The notes under the pieces are model-generated. The model was not told the DNA's origin and did no database searches. It worked only from the letters and a program-made list of their open reading frames with translations. Position numbers and translations under genes: made by a program. A stretch of 64,000 nucleotides of DNA from Reyranella sp. (GTDB lineage: Bacteria > Pseudomonadota > Alphaproteobacteria > Reyranellales > Reyranellaceae). The stretch covers positions 146,430 to 210,429 of the forward strand of contig NZ_JAFKJN010000014.1 of the NCBI RefSeq assembly GCF_017305915.1, read 5' to 3'. This document shows, in pieces, positions 1 to 9,675 of this stretch; position 1 is the first letter of the stretch, and each line of letters begins with the position of its first letter.

Positions 1-226
1 CGCCCCACCACTGGCCGGGGATGTCGAGGTCCTGGACGATGCGCTGCGCCTCGCTGCCGTCGATGCCGCCCGACACGAACGACATCGGCCCGTCCGGCAG
101 GTAGGCGTCGGCCTTCGGGCCGTCCGGCGCCTTGAAGTCGGGGCCCATCGTGCAGCCGGCGAGGAACGCCGATGCAGCGAGAAGCGCGGCGAGCAGCGAG
201 GCGAGACGGCTGGGGCCGCGTCTCAT
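1..226 (-). CDS. Outer-membrane efflux factor lipoprotein, NodT-like (N-terminus only, cut by window edge)
   Basis: Only the first 75 codons are inside the window. The start ATG shares an ATGA overlap with the stop of the RND pump upstream, so the two are translationally coupled. The N-terminus has a hydrophobic signal followed by a lipobox (FLAGC, Cys at about residue 25). Next comes the MGPDFKAP-type sequence typical of NodT/CusC-family outer-membrane factors, with QWWG at the window edge. Members form trimeric channels that carry substrates from the RND pump and adaptor across the outer membrane. Gene order adaptor, pump, channel on one strand supports this. Assignment is good although most of the protein is missing. 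Confidence 0.8.
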   Translation of the reverse strand, partial: MRRGPSRLASLLAALLAASAFLAGCTMGPDFKAPDGPKADAYLPDGPMSFVSGGIDGSEAQRIVQDLDIPGQWWG

Positions 227-3200
227 GACGCCTCCGGAACGGCATTGGCCGGCAGCGCCTGGACGGCGCGGCGGCGCGAGAACAGCCCGATCAGAGCCGG
301 CAGCACGGTGAGGAACAGGAACGGCGCGAGCAGCGTGCCGCCGACGATCACGATGGCGAGCGGCCGCTGCACCTGGCTGCCGATCGCGGTCGAGAAGGCG
401 GCCGGCAGCAGGCCGACGCAGGCCGCGACGCAGGTCATCAGCACCGGCCGCATCTGCAGGGCGCAGGTCTGGTCGAGCGCGCGCTCGCGCGCCATGCCGC
501 CCTCGACCAGGCGGTTGTAGCAGGACAGCACCATGATGCCGTTCATGGCGGCGATGCCGAACAGGGCGACGAAGCCGATCGCGGCCGAGATGCTGAAGGG
601 CATGCCGAAGATGAACAGCGACAGCACGCCGCCAGTCAAGGCCATCGGGATGGCGCTGCCCGCCAGCAGGGTGTCGCGCAGGCTGCCGAAGCTGACATAG
701 AGCAGAAGCAGGATCAGCGCGATCGCGATCGGCACGGCGACGGCCAGCCGCTGCAGGGCGCTCTTGAGGTTGCCGAACTCGCCGACCCATTCGACGCGAT
801 AGCCGCCGGGGATCTTGACCTGCTCGGCGACGCGCTGCTGGGCCTCCAGCACGGCGCTGCCGAGGTCGCGGCCGCGCACCGAGAACTTCACCGGCACGTA
901 GCGCTCCTGCTGCTCGCGGTAGATGTAGAAGGCGCCGGAGACGATGTTGACGCTGGCGAGCTCGCTGAGCGGCATCTGGGCGACGCCCTTGTCGGTCTGC
1001 ACGCCGACCGGGATGCGCTTGATCGCCTCGAGATTCTCGCGGTAGCGCGGCGCCAGCCGCACCACCATCGGGAAGTGGCGGTCGCTGCCGTCCTCATAGA
1101 CGTCGCCCGTCGCCTGGCCGCCGATCGCCGCCTGCACGGTGGCGTTGATGTCGCCGGGGGCGAGGCCGTAGCGGGCGGCGCGGTTGCGGTCGATGTCGAT
1201 GCGGATGGTCGGCTGGCCGAGCGAGGCCGAGACCGCGAGATCGGTGATGCCCGGCACCGTGGCGATGGCGCTCTTGATGCTGTCGGCGACCTTGGCCAGC
1301 GTCTCGAGGTCGTTGCCGAAGACCTTGACCGAGTTCTCGCCCTTCACGCCCGAGGCCGCCTCCTGGACGTTGTCCTGGATGTACTGGGAGAAGGTGAACT
1401 CGACGCCGGGGAAGGCCTTCTGCAGCGCGTCGTTCATGTCGGCGATCAGGGTATCCTTGTCGAGGCCCTTGCGCCATTCGTTCATCGGCTTCAGCGGCAC
1501 GAAGAACTCGGCGTTGAAGAAGCCGGTCGAATCGGTGCCGTCGTCGGGCCGGCCGTGCTGGGAGATCACCGTCTCGGCCTCGGGGAAGCCCTTGATCAGC
1601 GTGCGCATGCGGTTGGCGTACTCGTTGCCGGCCTCGAGCGAGATCGACGCCGGCATGACGGCGCGGATCCACATGTTGCCTTCCTCGAGCTTGGGCAGGA
1701 ACTCGAGCCCGATGGTGCTGCCGGCGCCGATCGCGACCAGCCCGACGCCGAGCCCGGCCAGCGCCGTCACGGCGCGCCGCGGCAGCACGACGGCGCGCAC
1801 CCGGGCGTAGAACGCCGCGAGCGCGCGGACGATGCGGGTCTCGGTGTGCGCCACGCGCTCGGGCAGCAGCAGCGCCGACAGCGCCGGCGACACGGTGAAG
1901 GTCGCGAGCAGGCCGCCCGACAGGGCGTAGGCGTAGGTGCGGGCCATCGGGCCGAAGATGTGGCCCTCGACGCCCGACAGGGTGAACAGCGGCAGGAAGC
2001 CCGCGATGATGATGGTGGCGGAGAAGAAGATCGCCTTCGTCACCTCGGTCGAGGCGTTGTAGATCGTCTGGATCTTGTCGGTCCGCGGATCGCGGTGGGA
2101 GAGGTGGCGGAAGATGTTCTCGACCATGATCACGGTCGCGTCGACGATGATGCCGAAATCGATCGCGCCCATCGACAGGAGGTTCGCCGATTCGCCCGAC
2201 AGCACCAGGATGACCACGGCGAACAGCAGCGCGAACGGGATGGTGGCCGAGACGATCAGCGCGCTGCGCAGGTCGCCGAGGAACAGCCACTGGAGGAAGA
2301 AGATCAGCAGCACGCCCAGCACCATGTTGTGCAGCACGGTGTGGGTGGTGACCCCGACCAGGGTGCTGCGGTCGTAGATGCGCACGATGCGCACGCCGGG
2401 CGGCAGCACGTCGGCGGTGTTGATGCGGTCGACCTCGGCCAGCACGCCCTGCAGGGTCGGCATGGTCTCGGCGCCGCGCCGCATCAGCACGATGCCCTGG
2501 ACGATGTCGTTGTCCTCGTTCTGGCCGGCGATGCCGAGCCGCGGCTGGTTGCCGACCGTGACGGTGGCGACGTCGGACACCAGGATCGGCGCGCCGTCGC
2601 GCACCGTCAGCATGGTGTTGCGGATGTCGTCCATCGAGCGGATCTGGCCGACCGAGCGCACGATCGCCGACTGCGAGCCGATGTTCACCGTGTTGGCGCC
2701 GACATTGATGTTGGCGTTGTTCAGCCCGTCCAGCACCTGCTTCAGCGTCAGCCCGTAGGCGAGCAGCCGGTCGAGATCGACGGTGATGTCGTAGGTCTTG
2801 GTCTTGCCGCCCCAGCCGGTGACGTCGATCACGCCCGGCACCGCCTTGAAGCGGCGCTCGAGGATCCAGTCCTGGATGGTCTTGAGGTCGGTGACGGTGT
2901 AGCCGGGCGGCCCGCTGACGCGGTAGCGGAAGATCTCGCCGATCGGGCTGGTCGGCGACAGCGTCGGCTGGGCGCCGTTGGGCATCGGCGGCAGCTGCGA
3001 CAGCCGGTTGATGACGTACTGCGCCGCCTTCTCGTAGGTGACGTCGTAGGTGAACTGCACCTTCACGTCGGAGAGGCCGAACAGCGAGATGGTGCGGATC
3101 GCCTGGACGTGCGGGATGCCGGCCATCTGGACCTCGATCGGCACCGTGATGTAGCGCTCGATCTCCTCCGACGACTGGCCGGGATTCTGGGTGATGATGT

Positions 3201-3339
3201 CGACCAGCGGCGGCACCGGGTCGGGATAGGCCTCGATGTTCAGCGTGTTGTAGGCGAACAGGCCGCCGACCATCAGCGTCACCGCCAGGATGACGACGAG
3301 GATGCGTTGCTTGAGAGCCGTGGCGACGAGAGCATGCAT
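223..3339 (-). CDS. RND efflux pump, CusA/CzcA-like (heavy-metal type)
   Basis: At 1038 residues it has the normal length for an inner-membrane RND proton antiporter. TM1 lies at about residues 12-30. A second TM block begins near 335 and a third near 865 to the C-terminus, with two large periplasmic loops between them. TM4 carries GAIDFGIIVDATVIMVEN (about residues 391-408). Its Asp394, Asp400 and Glu407 match the acidic proton-relay set of heavy-metal (HME) pumps such as CzcA, although the usual Gly after VD is Ala. The gene sits between an adaptor and an outer-membrane factor and opposite a two-component system, as in cus/czc loci. The ion exported cannot be read from sequence, and a non-metal substrate is possible. 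Confidence 0.9.
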   Translation of the reverse strand: MHALVATALKQRILVVILAVTLMVGGLFAYNTLNIEAYPDPVPPLVDIITQNPGQSSEEIERYITVPIEVQMAGIPHVQAIRTISLFGLSDVKVQFTYDVTYEKAAQYVINRLSQLPPMPNGAQPTLSPTSPIGEIFRYRVSGPPGYTVTDLKTIQDWILERRFKAVPGVIDVTGWGGKTKTYDITVDLDRLLAYGLTLKQVLDGLNNANINVGANTVNIGSQSAIVRSVGQIRSMDDIRNTMLTVRDGAPILVSDVATVTVGNQPRLGIAGQNEDNDIVQGIVLMRRGAETMPTLQGVLAEVDRINTADVLPPGVRIVRIYDRSTLVGVTTHTVLHNMVLGVLLIFFLQWLFLGDLRSALIVSATIPFALLFAVVILVLSGESANLLSMGAIDFGIIVDATVIMVENIFRHLSHRDPRTDKIQTIYNASTEVTKAIFFSATIIIAGFLPLFTLSGVEGHIFGPMARTYAYALSGGLLATFTVSPALSALLLPERVAHTETRIVRALAAFYARVRAVVLPRRAVTALAGLGVGLVAIGAGSTIGLEFLPKLEEGNMWIRAVMPASISLEAGNEYANRMRTLIKGFPEAETVISQHGRPDDGTDSTGFFNAEFFVPLKPMNEWRKGLDKDTLIADMNDALQKAFPGVEFTFSQYIQDNVQEAASGVKGENSVKVFGNDLETLAKVADSIKSAIATVPGITDLAVSASLGQPTIRIDIDRNRAARYGLAPGDINATVQAAIGGQATGDVYEDGSDRHFPMVVRLAPRYRENLEAIKRIPVGVQTDKGVAQMPLSELASVNIVSGAFYIYREQQERYVPVKFSVRGRDLGSAVLEAQQRVAEQVKIPGGYRVEWVGEFGNLKSALQRLAVAVPIAIALILLLLYVSFGSLRDTLLAGSAIPMALTGGVLSLFIFGMPFSISAAIGFVALFGIAAMNGIMVLSCYNRLVEGGMARERALDQTCALQMRPVLMTCVAACVGLLPAAFSTAIGSQVQRPLAIVIVGGTLLAPFLFLTVLPALIGLFSRRRAVQALPANAVPEAS

Positions 3340-3382
3340 GACGGAAGGTCCGGCCGATGGCCCTATGGCGTTATCGGGAGCG

Positions 3383-4633
3383 TCAGTTCCGCGTGGCGGC
3401 GCGGTCGATGAACAGCGTGCCGCTCGCCACCACGGTCTCGCCGACGCTCAGGCCCTTGCGAATCTCGACGAGGCCGTTGGTGGTGGCGCCGACCTCGATC
3501 GGCCGCGTGACCACCGCCTTCTGCTCGGGCCGCGCCACCCAGACGCGCGCCTGCGCGCCTTCGTAGACCACGGCCTCCTGCGGCACCGCCGGCATCAGCC
3601 GGCTGTCGCCCGACACGATGCGGAAGGAGGCGAACATCTCGGGCAGGAGCTCGCGGCCCGGGTTCTCGATCTCGGCGCGCACCGGCAGGCGGCGGGTGTT
3701 GGGATCGAGCGCGGGCGCCACGTAGGAGAGCTTGGCGTTGAAGGTGCGGCCGGGATAGGCCAGCACCGAGACCTCGACCGGCGCGCCGAGCCTCATCTTG
3801 GGCGCGTCCGATTCGCGCACGTTGGCGACCAGCCACACCGTCGACAGGTTGCCGACCGTGAACACCGGATCGTTGCCGCCGGTGTTGATGTACTGACCGA
3901 GGCCGACCCGGCGCTGGATCACCGTGCCGCCGATCGGCGCGGCCACCACGGTCTCGGCGCCGATGCGGTCGGTCTTCTCGAGCTTCTCGATCTCCTCGTC
4001 GGAGCGGCCGAGGATGCGCAGCCGGTTGCGCGCGGCGGCGAGCGCGATCTCGGCGGCGCGCATGTCGCCCTGCGCGTTCACCAGGTCGGACTGCGCCTGC
4101 TCGAGGTCCTTGAGCGCGCCGCCGCGGATCGCCAGCAATTCCTTCTGCCGCTTCTCGATCTGCTGCGCGAGCGCCAGCCGCGACTTCGCCTTGTCGACGC
4201 CGGCAACCGCGGTGACCAGGTCGTTCTGCCCCTGCACGAACTCACTCGCCTCGATGGCGAACAAGGGTTGGCCGCGCTCGACATGGTCGCCGGGCCTGGC
4301 GATCAGGCGGCTGACCCGGCCGGAGTAGGGCGAGAAGACCGGCGTGGTGGTGTCGTCGTTGATCGCGATCTTGCCGTCGGTCGTACGCTCGTCGCGGAAC
4401 GAGACCTGGCGCACCGGCGCCAGCCGCAGGCTCGCCCACTGCGTCTCGCTCGGGCGGAACGCGCCGTCGGCGTCGCGGGTCGTCTTGTCCGTCCGCGCCA
4501 CGGCGTTGCCCTGGCCGCTGTTCATCGCCCAGACGCCGGCGATGACGCAGACGACCGCCAGCGCGCCGCCACCCGCCAGCCACAGGCGGTTGCGGCGAAG
4601 CCGTTGCTGGGCAGCAGGGGCCTGGATGGTCAT
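3383..4633 (-). CDS. RND efflux periplasmic adaptor (membrane fusion protein)
   Basis: This 416-residue protein has one N-terminal membrane anchor (about residues 16-36) and then a periplasmic HlyD/CusB-like body. Its first lipoyl-like half includes PVFSPYSGRVSRLIARPGD. A long Ala/Leu/Glu-rich alpha-helical hairpin follows (about 140-225), then the second lipoyl half with IGGTVIQRRVGLGQYI and a C-terminal beta-barrel. It links the RND pump to the outer-membrane channel. It is the first gene of the efflux operon, 43 bases before the pump. I see no N-terminal metal-binding Met or His cluster, so a metal function rests on the pump family. Confidence 0.88.
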   Translation of the reverse strand: MTIQAPAAQQRLRRNRLWLAGGGALAVVCVIAGVWAMNSGQGNAVARTDKTTRDADGAFRPSETQWASLRLAPVRQVSFRDERTTDGKIAINDDTTTPVFSPYSGRVSRLIARPGDHVERGQPLFAIEASEFVQGQNDLVTAVAGVDKAKSRLALAQQIEKRQKELLAIRGGALKDLEQAQSDLVNAQGDMRAAEIALAAARNRLRILGRSDEEIEKLEKTDRIGAETVVAAPIGGTVIQRRVGLGQYINTGGNDPVFTVGNLSTVWLVANVRESDAPKMRLGAPVEVSVLAYPGRTFNAKLSYVAPALDPNTRRLPVRAEIENPGRELLPEMFASFRIVSGDSRLMPAVPQEAVVYEGAQARVWVARPEQKAVVTRPIEVGATTNGLVEIRKGLSVGETVVASGTLFIDRAATRN

Positions 4634-4780
4634 AAGTACGCTTGAGTCCCAAGCCGGTTTGACGGATGGAAGAACCGGCGGAAACTAGCCCCTTCCTCTT
4701 ACATGAACCTGACGCTGCGGTGCGGCGGGCGTGGTATGGTGGACCACACGGGGCCATGGGGTACTGGAGGCTGAACACAA
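4634..4780. promoter_or_regulatory. Divergent promoter region between efflux operon and its two-component system
   Basis: These 147 bases separate the adaptor start (minus) from the response-regulator start (plus), so both promoters must lie here or within the genes. The regulator has a plausible ribosome site (GGAGG about 10 bases before its ATG at 4781). I could not fix clear -35/-10 boxes or a regulator operator by eye. Confidence 0.5.
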
Positions 4781-5461
4781 ATGCGAGTGCTTCTGGTCGA
4801 AGACAACGCAGAGCTTGTGTCCCTGCTCAAGAAGGGCCTGGCCCAGAGCGGCTTTTCGGCGGATTCGGTGGGGACGGTCGGCGACGCCCTTCACGTTCTC
4901 GCGACGATGAAATATGCAGCGATCGTTCTGGACCTCGGCCTGCCCGACGAGGACGGCCTCGTGCTGCTGCGCGACATGCGCCGCAAGCACGACACCACGC
5001 CGGTCCTGGTGCTGACCGCGCGCGACGGCGTCAGCAACCGCGTCGCCGGCCTGCGCGAGGGCGCCGACGACTACCTCGCCAAGCCGTTCGCCATGGAGGA
5101 GCTGGTGGCGCGCCTGCACGCCTTGCTGCGCCGCCCCGGCCAACTGCTCGGCCGCCTGCTCACCTTCGGCAACGTCTCGCTCGACACCGAGGGCCGCCAG
5201 GTCTTCGTCGGCGGCACGGCGCGGGCCTTTCCGGCGCGCGAGACGGCGGTGCTGGAGATTTTGCTGCGGCGCGGCGGCAACGTCGCGCCCAAGCGCCTGT
5301 TCGAGGACCAGCTGTTCGGCCTGTCGGGCGATGTCGGATCGAATGCGGTCGAAGTGTACGTACACCGGCTGCGCAAGATGCTGAGTGACGCTCGCGCCAG
5401 CGTCAGGATCCACACCGTGCGGGGCGTCGGCTACCTGATGGCGCAGGACAAGGCGGAGTGA
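4781..5461 (+). CDS. OmpR-family response regulator
   Basis: The 226-residue protein begins with a receiver domain: acidic pair Glu7-Asp8, phospho-acceptor Asp51 in VLDLGLPDEDG, Thr in VLTARD, and Lys in AKPFAMEEL. A C-terminal winged-helix DNA-binding domain of the OmpR/PhoB type runs from about residue 125 to 220 and ends in the usual VRGVGYL. Its stop overlaps the start of the histidine kinase (GTGA). It is divergent from the RND efflux operon, so it probably controls that operon, as CusR/CzcR-type regulators do. The inducing signal is unknown. Confidence 0.93.
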   Translation: MRVLLVEDNAELVSLLKKGLAQSGFSADSVGTVGDALHVLATMKYAAIVLDLGLPDEDGLVLLRDMRRKHDTTPVLVLTARDGVSNRVAGLREGADDYLAKPFAMEELVARLHALLRRPGQLLGRLLTFGNVSLDTEGRQVFVGGTARAFPARETAVLEILLRRGGNVAPKRLFEDQLFGLSGDVGSNAVEVYVHRLRKMLSDARASVRIHTVRGVGYLMAQDKAE

Positions 5462-6813
5462 TCCGTTTCCGCTCGATCATCAGCCGCATCGTGGCCTTCC
5501 ACGTCGTGGCGATCGGCGTGACCTCGGTGCTGATGCCGCTGGCGCTCTATTATCTGCTGAACCAGGCGGCCAACAGCCTGCACCGCGACGCGCTGCGCAG
5601 CCAGGCCTTCACCATCGCGAGCTTCCTGCGGCCGCAGCCCGAGGGCAGCCTCACCCTCGACATCCCGGCCGAGGTGCGGCCGCTCTATACCGGCGCCTAC
5701 GGCCTCTATGCCTATGCCGTGCTCGACACCAGCGGCAAGGTGCTGTTCTCCTCGCGGACCGACGGCCGCGCGCTGTTCGAGCACGACGAGCAGGCGGGGC
5801 GCGACTGGTATGTGCGGCGGCGCACCACCGGCGCCATCCTGTTCGGCGTCAGCGTCGCCCGGCCGGTCGGCGACCACATGTACTTCGTGCAGGTCGGCCA
5901 GGACCTCGCCCATCGCGACGTCATCATCGACGACGTCGTCTCGCAGTTCTTCCCGCGCGTCGCCTGGATCATCTTCCCGTTCCTGCTGCTGCTGCTGCTG
6001 ATCGACATCTTCATCTTCCGACGCGCATTAGCCTCGGTGACCGAGGCCTCGGCGGCGGCCGCCTCGGTCAGCCCGCAGCGTACCGACGTGCGCCTGCCGG
6101 AGGAGGCGCTGCCGAGCGAGATCGCGCCACTGGTGCATGCGGTCAACCAGGCGCTCGACCGCCTCGAGGCAGGCTTCCGCGCCCAGCGCGATTTCACCGC
6201 CGACATGGCGCACGAGCTGCGGACGCCGCTCGCCGTCGCGCGGGCGCGGGTCGATTCGTTCGACCCGGGGCCGTTGCGCGACCAGTTGCGCGCCGACCTG
6301 GTCAATATGACGCGCACGGTGAACCAGGTGCTCGACATCGCCGAGCTGGAGAATTTCCTGGTCGGCGGCGATGCCCGCGCCGACCTCCATGAGGTGTGCG
6401 CCGACGCCGTCGCCTTCATGGCGCCCTTGGCGGTCGAGCGCGGCCAGACCGTCGCGCTGACCGGCGACCCGGGCCCGGTCTGGGTGCGCGGCCACACCGA
6501 GGCGCTGTTCCGCGCCGTCCGCAATCTGGTCGAGAATGCCATCCGCCACACCCCGGCCGGGGTGTCGATCGAGGTCGAGGTGACGGAGGGCGGCGTGGTG
6601 CGCGTGCTCGACGACGGGCCGGGCGTGCCCGAGGCCGACCGGGAATCGATCTTCCGCCGCTTCTGGCGGCGCGACCGCAGCAAGGGCGACAGCCGCGGCC
6701 TCGGCCTCGCCATCGTCGCCCGCGTCGCCGAGGCGCACGAGGGCAGCGTCTCGGTCGAGGAGCGGCCGGGCGGCGGCTCGATCTTCACCCTGAGGCTGCG
6801 ACCAGCCGGTTGA
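5458..6813 (+). CDS. Sensor histidine kinase, two-component partner of the upstream regulator
   Basis: The GTG start overlaps the regulator stop by four bases. The protein has 451 residues: TM1 at about 10-35, a periplasmic sensor region of about 130 residues, TM2 at about 168-188, then a dimerisation region with the H-box DMAHELRTPL (His252). The ATPase domain carries the N-box NLVENAIRHTP, the G1 box DDGPGVP and the G2 box GLGLAI. It should autophosphorylate on His252 and pass the phosphate to Asp51 of the regulator at 4781. The periplasmic sensor and the neighbouring efflux genes fit sensing of an extracytoplasmic metal or toxic compound, which is inference. Confidence 0.92.
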   Translation: MIRFRSIISRIVAFHVVAIGVTSVLMPLALYYLLNQAANSLHRDALRSQAFTIASFLRPQPEGSLTLDIPAEVRPLYTGAYGLYAYAVLDTSGKVLFSSRTDGRALFEHDEQAGRDWYVRRRTTGAILFGVSVARPVGDHMYFVQVGQDLAHRDVIIDDVVSQFFPRVAWIIFPFLLLLLLIDIFIFRRALASVTEASAAAASVSPQRTDVRLPEEALPSEIAPLVHAVNQALDRLEAGFRAQRDFTADMAHELRTPLAVARARVDSFDPGPLRDQLRADLVNMTRTVNQVLDIAELENFLVGGDARADLHEVCADAVAFMAPLAVERGQTVALTGDPGPVWVRGHTEALFRAVRNLVENAIRHTPAGVSIEVEVTEGGVVRVLDDGPGVPEADRESIFRRFWRRDRSKGDSRGLGLAIVARVAEAHEGSVSVEERPGGGSIFTLRLRPAG

Positions 6814-6824
6814 CCTTACCCCCT

Positions 6825-6846
6825 CCTCCCCATTCATATGGGGAGG
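6825..6846. repeat. Short inverted repeat, CCTCCCC...GGGGAGG family
   Basis: CCTCCCCATT and a near-complementary CATATGGGGAGG form a short palindrome just after the histidine-kinase stop. The same words occur in the larger intergenic repeat at 37253-37380 and, with CGGGGGAGG, at 13177-13294. The GGAGG of the right arm may also serve as a ribosome site for an upstream start of the next gene (ATG at 6857). Confidence 0.6.
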
Positions 6847-6898
6847 GCGAAGAACGATGAGCCGCACCAGCGGCCGGTGTGCAGGGGGATCGATCGGG

Positions 6899-8854
6899 AT
6901 GACGGCAGCGTCAGCCTCAAAGGCGGATACTTTTCCCAAGCTCCTGGCGGGGCTGGCCGAGACGCGTCCGACCGCGCCGGCCTACCGGGAGAAGGAATAC
7001 GGCATCTGGCAGACCTATGACTGGGCCCATGTCGCCCGGCAGGTGAACCGCCTGGCCGCCGGCCTGGCCGGCCTGGGGTTCCGGCGCGGCGAGCGGCTGA
7101 TCGTGGTCGGCGACAACCGCCCGCGGCTCTACTGGGCGATGGCGGCGGTGCAGTCGCTGGGCGGCGTGCCGGTGCCGGTCTACCAGGACTCGGTGACCGA
7201 GGAGCTGGCCTACGTCGTCGAGCATGCCGGCGCCCGCGTCGCGATCGCCGAGAACCAGGAGCAGATCGACAAGCTGCTCGAGATCAGGAAGACGGTGCCG
7301 TCGCTCCAGACCCTGATCTACGACGATGCGCGGGGACTCCGGTACTACGAAGGTCTCCTGTCCTACGACGAGCTGCTGGAGCGCGGCGCCCAGTCCCTGC
7401 AGGAGCAGCCGACCCTGGTGGCCGACGAGGTCGCCAAGGGAAGCGGCGGCGACGACGCCATCATGCTCTACACCTCGGGCACCACCGGCCGGCCCAAGGG
7501 CGCCGTCCTGAGCCACGACAACCTGATCTGGGCGGCCGAGGCGGGGGCGGCGTTCGACGGGCTCAAGGCGGGCGACGAGCTCCTGTCCTACCTGCCGATG
7601 GCCTGGGTCGGCGATCACCTCTTTTCCTACGCGCAGGGCTATGTCTGCGGCCTGGTGGTGAACTGCCCCGAATCGGCCGCGACGGTAATGACCGACCTGC
7701 GCGAGATCGGCCCGACCTATTACTTCGCGCCGCCGCGGGTGCTCGAGAACCTGATCACCCAGGTGATGATCCGCATGGAGGATGCGAGCGTCGTCAAGCG
7801 CAAGCTCTTCCAGTATTTCATGGCGCTGGCGCGCCAGGTCGGCCCGGCGCTGATCGACGGCCGCCCGGTCGGCCTGCCCGACCGCCTGCTCTATCGGCTG
7901 GGCGACCTGCTGGTCTACGGCCCGCTCAAGAACACGCTGGGCATGAGCCGCGTGCGCGTCGCCTACACCGCGGGCGAGGCGGTCGGGCCCGAGATCTTCA
8001 ACTTCTTCCGCGCCCTCGGCGTCAACATGAAGCAGCTCTACGGCCAGACCGAAGCGAGCGTCTTCGTCACCATCCATCCCAACGGCGAGGTCTATTCCGA
8101 CACCGTCGGCAAGCCGGTGTCGAAGGTCGAGCTCAAGATCGCCGAGTCGGGCGAGGTGCTCTATCGCAGCCCTGGCGTGTTCAAGGAGTATTTCAAGAAC
8201 CCGCAGGCGACCAGCGACACCAAGACCGCCGACGGCTGGGTCCATACCGGCGACGCGGGCTATCTCGACGATCGCGGCCACCTGCGCATCATCGACCGCG
8301 CCCGCGATGTCGGGAAGCTGAACGACGGCACGCTGTTCGCGCCCAAGTTCATCGAGAACAAGCTCAAGTTCTTCCCGCACATCAACGAGGCGGTGGCGTT
8401 CGGCCACGGCCGCGACTTCGTGACGGTGTTCGTCAACATCGACATGATCGCGGTCGGCGACTGGGCGGAGCGGCGCAACATCGCCTATGCCAGCTACCAG
8501 GAGCTGGCGGCGCATCCCGCCGTCCACGACCTGGTCCAGGGCTGCATCGAGCGGGTCAACCACGACCTCGCGCAGGACCCGCGCATGGCCGGCGCCCAGA
8601 TCCGCCGCTTCCTGATCCTGCACAAGGCGCTCGAGGCCGACGACGGCGAGCTCACCCGCACCAACAAGGTGCGGCGCGGCTTCATCGCCGAGCGCTACAA
8701 GACCTTGGTCGATGCGCTCTACAGCGGCGCCAAGGACGTGCACATCAAGGTCGACGTCACCTTCGAGGACGGCCGCAAGGGCACCATCGAGGGCAACGTC
8801 GAGATCCGCGATCTGGCGCCGCAGCACGTCGTGCGGCTGAAGAAGGCGAGCTGA
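6899..8854 (+). CDS. Long-chain acyl-CoA synthetase-like AMP-dependent ligase
   Basis: This ANL-superfamily adenylating enzyme has about 651 residues from this start. An upstream ATG at 6857 would add 14 poorly conserved residues and lies against a repeat, so I prefer 6899, where family-like sequence begins. The P-loop motif MLYTSGTTGRPKG, the YGQTEA motif and GWVHTGDAGYLDDRG (the core with the catalytic Asp) are all present. The length and C-terminal part match FAA1/FadD15-type long-chain ligases. It should form an acyl-CoA from a carboxylic acid, ATP and CoA. It is followed by a LIV-type ABC importer starting six bases later, so it probably activates what that importer brings in. Confidence 0.9.
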   Translation: MTAASASKADTFPKLLAGLAETRPTAPAYREKEYGIWQTYDWAHVARQVNRLAAGLAGLGFRRGERLIVVGDNRPRLYWAMAAVQSLGGVPVPVYQDSVTEELAYVVEHAGARVAIAENQEQIDKLLEIRKTVPSLQTLIYDDARGLRYYEGLLSYDELLERGAQSLQEQPTLVADEVAKGSGGDDAIMLYTSGTTGRPKGAVLSHDNLIWAAEAGAAFDGLKAGDELLSYLPMAWVGDHLFSYAQGYVCGLVVNCPESAATVMTDLREIGPTYYFAPPRVLENLITQVMIRMEDASVVKRKLFQYFMALARQVGPALIDGRPVGLPDRLLYRLGDLLVYGPLKNTLGMSRVRVAYTAGEAVGPEIFNFFRALGVNMKQLYGQTEASVFVTIHPNGEVYSDTVGKPVSKVELKIAESGEVLYRSPGVFKEYFKNPQATSDTKTADGWVHTGDAGYLDDRGHLRIIDRARDVGKLNDGTLFAPKFIENKLKFFPHINEAVAFGHGRDFVTVFVNIDMIAVGDWAERRNIAYASYQELAAHPAVHDLVQGCIERVNHDLAQDPRMAGAQIRRFLILHKALEADDGELTRTNKVRRGFIAERYKTLVDALYSGAKDVHIKVDVTFEDGRKGTIEGNVEIRDLAPQHVVRLKKAS

Positions 8855-8859
8855 CCGCA

Positions 8860-9651
8860 ATGGCTCAGCGTTCGCGTCTGTTCAACGAGGTCCTGCTCGC
8901 GGTCGAGAACATCAGCCTGTCGTTCGGCGGCGTGAAGGCGCTCAGCGACATCAGCTTCGACATCATGAAGGGCGAGATCCGCGCCATCATCGGCCCCAAC
9001 GGCGCCGGCAAGTCGTCGATGCTGAACTGCATCAACGGCTTCTATCATCCGCAGCAGGGCGCCATCACCTACAAGGGCGTCAAGCGCAGCCGCATGAAGC
9101 CGCACGCGGCGGCCGAGCAGGGCATCGCCCGCACCTTCCAGAACATCGCGCTGTTCCGCGGCATGAGCACGCTCGACAACATCATGACCGGCCGCAACCT
9201 GCGCATGAAGACCGGCCTGTTCTGGCAGGCGCTGCGCGCCGGCCCGGCCGCGCGCGAGGAGATCGAGCACCGTAAGGCGGTCGAGAAGATCATCGACTTC
9301 CTCGAGATCCAGCACATCCGCAAGGTGCCGGTCGGGCAGCTCCCGTACGGCCTGCAGAAGCGGGTCGAGCTCGGGCGCGCGCTCGCCGCCGAGCCCGAGC
9401 TGCTGCTGCTCGACGAGCCGATGGCCGGCATGAACCTCGAGGAGAAGCAGGACATGTGCCGCTTCGTGCTCGACGTGAACGACGAGTTCGGCACCACCAT
9501 CTGCCTGATCGAGCACGACATGGGCGTGGTGATGGACATCTCCGACCGCGTCGTGGTGCTCGACTACGGCAAGAAGATCGGCGACGGCGTGCCCGAGGCG
9601 GTCAAGTCCGACCGGGCCGTGATCGACGCCTACCTGGGAGTGAGCCACTGA
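8860..9651 (+). CDS. livG: LIV-type ABC importer ATPase (LivG-like)
   Basis: The 263-residue protein has Walker A GPNGAGKSS (about residues 45-53), a Q-loop, Walker B LLLLDEP and the H-loop in LIEHDM. The signature region is LPYGLQKRVELG, a divergent form of LSGGQ that is common in LivG-type subunits. It should power import together with the permeases at 9782 and 10716 and the second ATPase at 13299. It lies five bases after the acyl-CoA ligase. The transporter family handles branched-chain amino acids, amides and many organic acids, so the name gives the family and not the substrate. Confidence 0.9.
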   Translation: MAQRSRLFNEVLLAVENISLSFGGVKALSDISFDIMKGEIRAIIGPNGAGKSSMLNCINGFYHPQQGAITYKGVKRSRMKPHAAAEQGIARTFQNIALFRGMSTLDNIMTGRNLRMKTGLFWQALRAGPAAREEIEHRKAVEKIIDFLEIQHIRKVPVGQLPYGLQKRVELGRALAAEPELLLLDEPMAGMNLEEKQDMCRFVLDVNDEFGTTICLIEHDMGVVMDISDRVVVLDYGKKIGDGVPEAVKSDRAVIDAYLGVSH

Positions 9652-9675
9652 TGCGGACCGAGTCACACACCCCGT

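Noticed and set aside
1075..3411. 778-residue plus-strand ORF opposite the RND pump
   Set aside because: It is rich in Arg, Asp, His and Gly with no domain, and lies wholly antisense to a well-supported pump gene. It is a shadow of high-GC codon use.
6917..8860. 647-residue minus-strand ORF opposite the acyl-CoA ligase
   Set aside because: Low-complexity composition and complete overlap with a gene that has all ligase motifs.
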